Positions 62,209 through 64,000 of a DNA stretch of 64,000 bases are shown piece by piece. This DNA comes from Planctomyces sp. GTDB taxonomy: Bacteria; Planctomycetota; Planctomycetia; Planctomycetales; Planctomycetaceae. Within the stretch, counting starts at the first letter, position 1. The number at the start of each line of letters is the position of its first letter. A program made the position numbers and the translations under genes. The DNA lies in assembly GCA_016795105.1 (NCBI GenBank), contig JAEUIH010000012.1, forward strand, positions 1-64,000, given 5' to 3'. The notes beneath the pieces were generated by a model. The model ran no database searches, was not told the origin of the DNA, and worked only from the letters and a program-made list of their open reading frames with translations.

Positions 62209-62836
62209 TTCGCAGCATTTCTTCAACGACCTGAGGGATCGTCATGGGAGACGTATCAATCAGGACCGCATCAGCTGCCGGTTTCAGAGGAGCAACGGCA
62301 CGAGTTTCGTCTCGGTAGTCGCGATCACGAATTTCTTCTCGCACTTGTTCCAATGGAACATCTCCACCTCTTGACAGCAATTCTGCCTGGCGGCGATGTG
62401 CACGAGCATCGAGGTCTGCAGTCAGAAAAAACTTAAATTCAGCATTCGGAAAGACAACCGACCCCTGATCACGACCTTCCGTTACCAGACTTCCCTGCTG
62501 ACCAATCGCTTTTTGAAGCTCCACGAGCCTGTTCCTGACCGCAGGTTGAGACGCAACGACAGATGAAACGGCTGATACTTCCGGAGAGCGAATTGCCTGT
62601 GACACGTCTTCTCCATTCATCAGCAGACAGTGATCACGAAACTCCAGTTCGACGCTCGAAGCAATCCGGGCGACGCTGACTTCGTGATCCGGAGCAACAT
62701 TGGCTCGAAGCACGGCGAGTGTCACTGCACGGTACATCGCGCCGGTGTCGAGAAACCGGACCCCAAGGCGTTCTGCCAGCAGTCTGGAAACTGTACTTTT
62801 TCCGGATCCCGCCGGACCGTCAATCGTCACGATCAT
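62192..62836 (-). CDS. cmk: Cytidylate kinase
   Basis: Phosphorylates CMP and dCMP with ATP, 214 residues. The P-loop is DGPAGSGKSTVSRLL; RFLDTGAMYRAVTLAVL, VTEGRDQGSVVFPNAEFKFFLTA (core GRDQGSVVFP) and the lid RDYRDETRAVAPL are diagnostic. It overlaps the histidine kinase gene 3' end by 17 bases and starts 6 bases after the stop of the partial glycosidase gene upstream, so those two minus-strand genes are probably cotranscribed. Confidence 0.95.
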
Positions 62837-62842
62837 GTTGCT

Positions 62843-64000
62843 TCAGGGGCTTTTTGGAAAGCGGAGACAAACAACTTTCAGTTCAAACCGATCCATCTTC
62901 ACTGTAACACCCTGGTCGTCAACAGGCAGCTCCCGAATTGAGCGGTTTTCTCCATTTACAAGCCCTGCTGATTCCGGCCGACGCGCAGTTCTGATCATGC
63001 AGTCGGTCGATAATCCTTCTGTCTCGAGCAGCCAAAATCTGACCAGCAGAGCTGTGTTGTCTTCAGAATCGGTGGATTCGGTCCGAGCGATGATGACATT
63101 TCGAGCAGTGATTCCGAGCAGCCATGCAGATGAAACTTTTTCCGGAAATCGTCCAGGAACCTCACAGACGACAGGCTGAGAACGTGCGTCAAGAACTGTC
63201 CGCATGGGAAATTCCTGATCCAGATCAACCACAAATCTGAAACTCCGCTGTGTTTCGTTTTCGACGATCAGCAGACTGTCCATCATTCGCGGACCAGACA
63301 GTCGGTGCCACGGTCTTCCATACGGAACAATCAGGAGACGAGATGCATCGTCCGAGACTTCCAGATAATCGGCCGACTCACATCGCTCCCCCGTGAACCC
63401 CGCTGCCTGGCCAAGCACGCTGCGAGTCACGGCTGCACTCTCGTTTTCCCATGCAAAGCGGCAGCCATAATATGTGAGCCATGGATTTCCTCGCGGTAGT
63501 TCAATGACTTCATCGAAGAACAGTTCAATTTGAATTAATGGACGAAGCCGATCGATCGAAACGACCTGTCGACACGTGGCAATGACTTTCTGATCCGACG
63601 GAGAAATCAGATCAATGACGGTCTCAACCGCTCCTGTCATCAGCCCGTTATCCACGACACGGAACTTCTGGAGTTGAGGAACAGCGTAATGAGTTTTCTC
63701 GGCGGGCTGACCATCGCTAAAGATGACCTGTTCACGCTCATATCGGAACGTCACCATCTGGCTGAATCGATTTGCTCGAGTGTTTTTCAGACTAACAGAC
63801 GCGATGCCGCCGGTTCGTTCATTGAATGAAATCGTCAGGAAGTGATTTTGAAGCACAAAGTCCTGAGCGATTGGCAGGTCACGTCGTGACTTCTGTAAGA
63901 CAGAGTGGGGCGAATTCCCTGTGTTTGACTCTCGCAGCCACGTAAAGCCCCCGGGGGGGAGCTTGACCAGAGCCTGAGTTCGCCCGTGTTCGGCCGCCAG
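62843..64000 (-). CDS. Probable GH38-like glycosidase, C-terminal part, runs off the window
   Basis: The minus-strand frame stays open to the window edge, so only the last ~385 residues are present; a GTG at 63856 is not the true start. The visible part is beta-rich and resembles the C-terminal domains of GH38 alpha-mannosidases: VKLPPGGFTWLRES near the edge, then LTISFNERTGGIASVSL, VVSIDRLRPLIQIELFFDE and YYGCRFAWENE. The catalytic N-terminal domain, with its Asp nucleophile and zinc site, would be beyond position 64000, so the family call is tentative. It may be another carbohydrate-active protein with the same beta-sandwich. Confidence 0.55.
   Translation of the reverse strand: MAAEHGRTQALVKLPPGGFTWLRESNTGNSPHSVLQKSRRDLPIAQDFVLQNHFLTISFNERTGGIASVSLKNTRANRFSQMVTFRYEREQVIFSDGQPAEKTHYAVPQLQKFRVVDNGLMTGAVETVIDLISPSDQKVIATCRQVVSIDRLRPLIQIELFFDEVIELPRGNPWLTYYGCRFAWENESAAVTRSVLGQAAGFTGERCESADYLEVSDDASRLLIVPYGRPWHRLSGPRMMDSLLIVENETQRSFRFVVDLDQEFPMRTVLDARSQPVVCEVPGRFPEKVSSAWLLGITARNVIIARTESTDSEDNTALLVRFWLLETEGLSTDCMIRTARRPESAGLVNGENRSIRELPVDDQGVTVKMDRFELKVVCLRFPKSP

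Overview
This window looks like chromosome of a planctomycete (Planctomycetales; G+C roughly in the mid-50s per cent by eye). The lineage call rests on protein families that are hallmarks of the phylum: two DUF1549/DUF1553 proteins (PSCyt2/PSD1), one with an N-terminal PSCyt1 haem motif, three DUF1501 proteins, a giant ThuA + PVC-type dehydrogenase + cytochrome c protein, a YTV-repeat cysteine-rich envelope protein, a sulfatase, sialate O-acetylesterases, and an MJ0042-type zinc-ribbon membrane protein. No rRNA, tRNA, CRISPR array or prophage was recognised.

Layout. 1-2.1 kb: a HigBA toxin-antitoxin cassette with a pair of identical-architecture inverted repeats upstream, bracketed by 92-bp direct repeats, then a ~200-bp duplicated non-coding segment. 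2.2-8 kb: DUF1549/1553 cytochrome, DUF1501 and a CocE-type hydrolase, all + strand. 8-12 kb: an accessory stretch with two unrecognised genes, a MITE-like element and a tandem array of ~267-bp palindromic repeats split around an IS200-like/REP-associated Y1 transposase. 12-28.5 kb: mostly minus-strand catabolic and surface-polymer genes (ThuA/PVC dehydrogenase, Gfo/Idh/MocA oxidoreductase, two sialate O-acetylesterases, and a hydrolase-DUF485-ActP-sulfatase operon) with one MFS transporter on +. Convergent ends and leaders carry repeat arrays of 80 bp and 58 bp.

28.6-38.8 kb: housekeeping proteostasis. An HDOD protein on +, then on the minus strand groEL2-groES-groEL1, dnaJ-grpE-fmdB, a pirin, clpX and a small SHOCT-like membrane protein. 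dnaK is not in the window. 39-50.6 kb: a second DUF1549/DUF1501 pair, convergent with a minus-strand run of VOC, RraA-like, ispD, zinc-ribbon/STN-like protein and double-DUF4159 protein; then a lone DUF1501. 50.8-52.3 kb: the YTV protein, closed by a strong intrinsic terminator.

52.8-58 kb: a compact type II fatty-acid-synthesis-like locus (dehydratase, FabG, a long acyl carrier protein, second dehydratase, FabF) followed by a membrane-anchored alpha/beta hydrolase. 58.1-62.2 kb: small membrane protein, ligA and an FHA-GAF histidine kinase in tight series. The window ends with cmk and the C-terminal part of a probable GH38-like glycosidase that runs off the right edge.

Nothing here is clearly a wholly new defence or signalling system. 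The best leads are the HigBA cassette with paired operators and flanking repeats, the transposase with its palindromic array, the two 28-residue repeat families of the YTV protein, the repeat array that supplies the stop codons of two convergent genes, and the lipid-synthesis locus with an unusual carrier protein.
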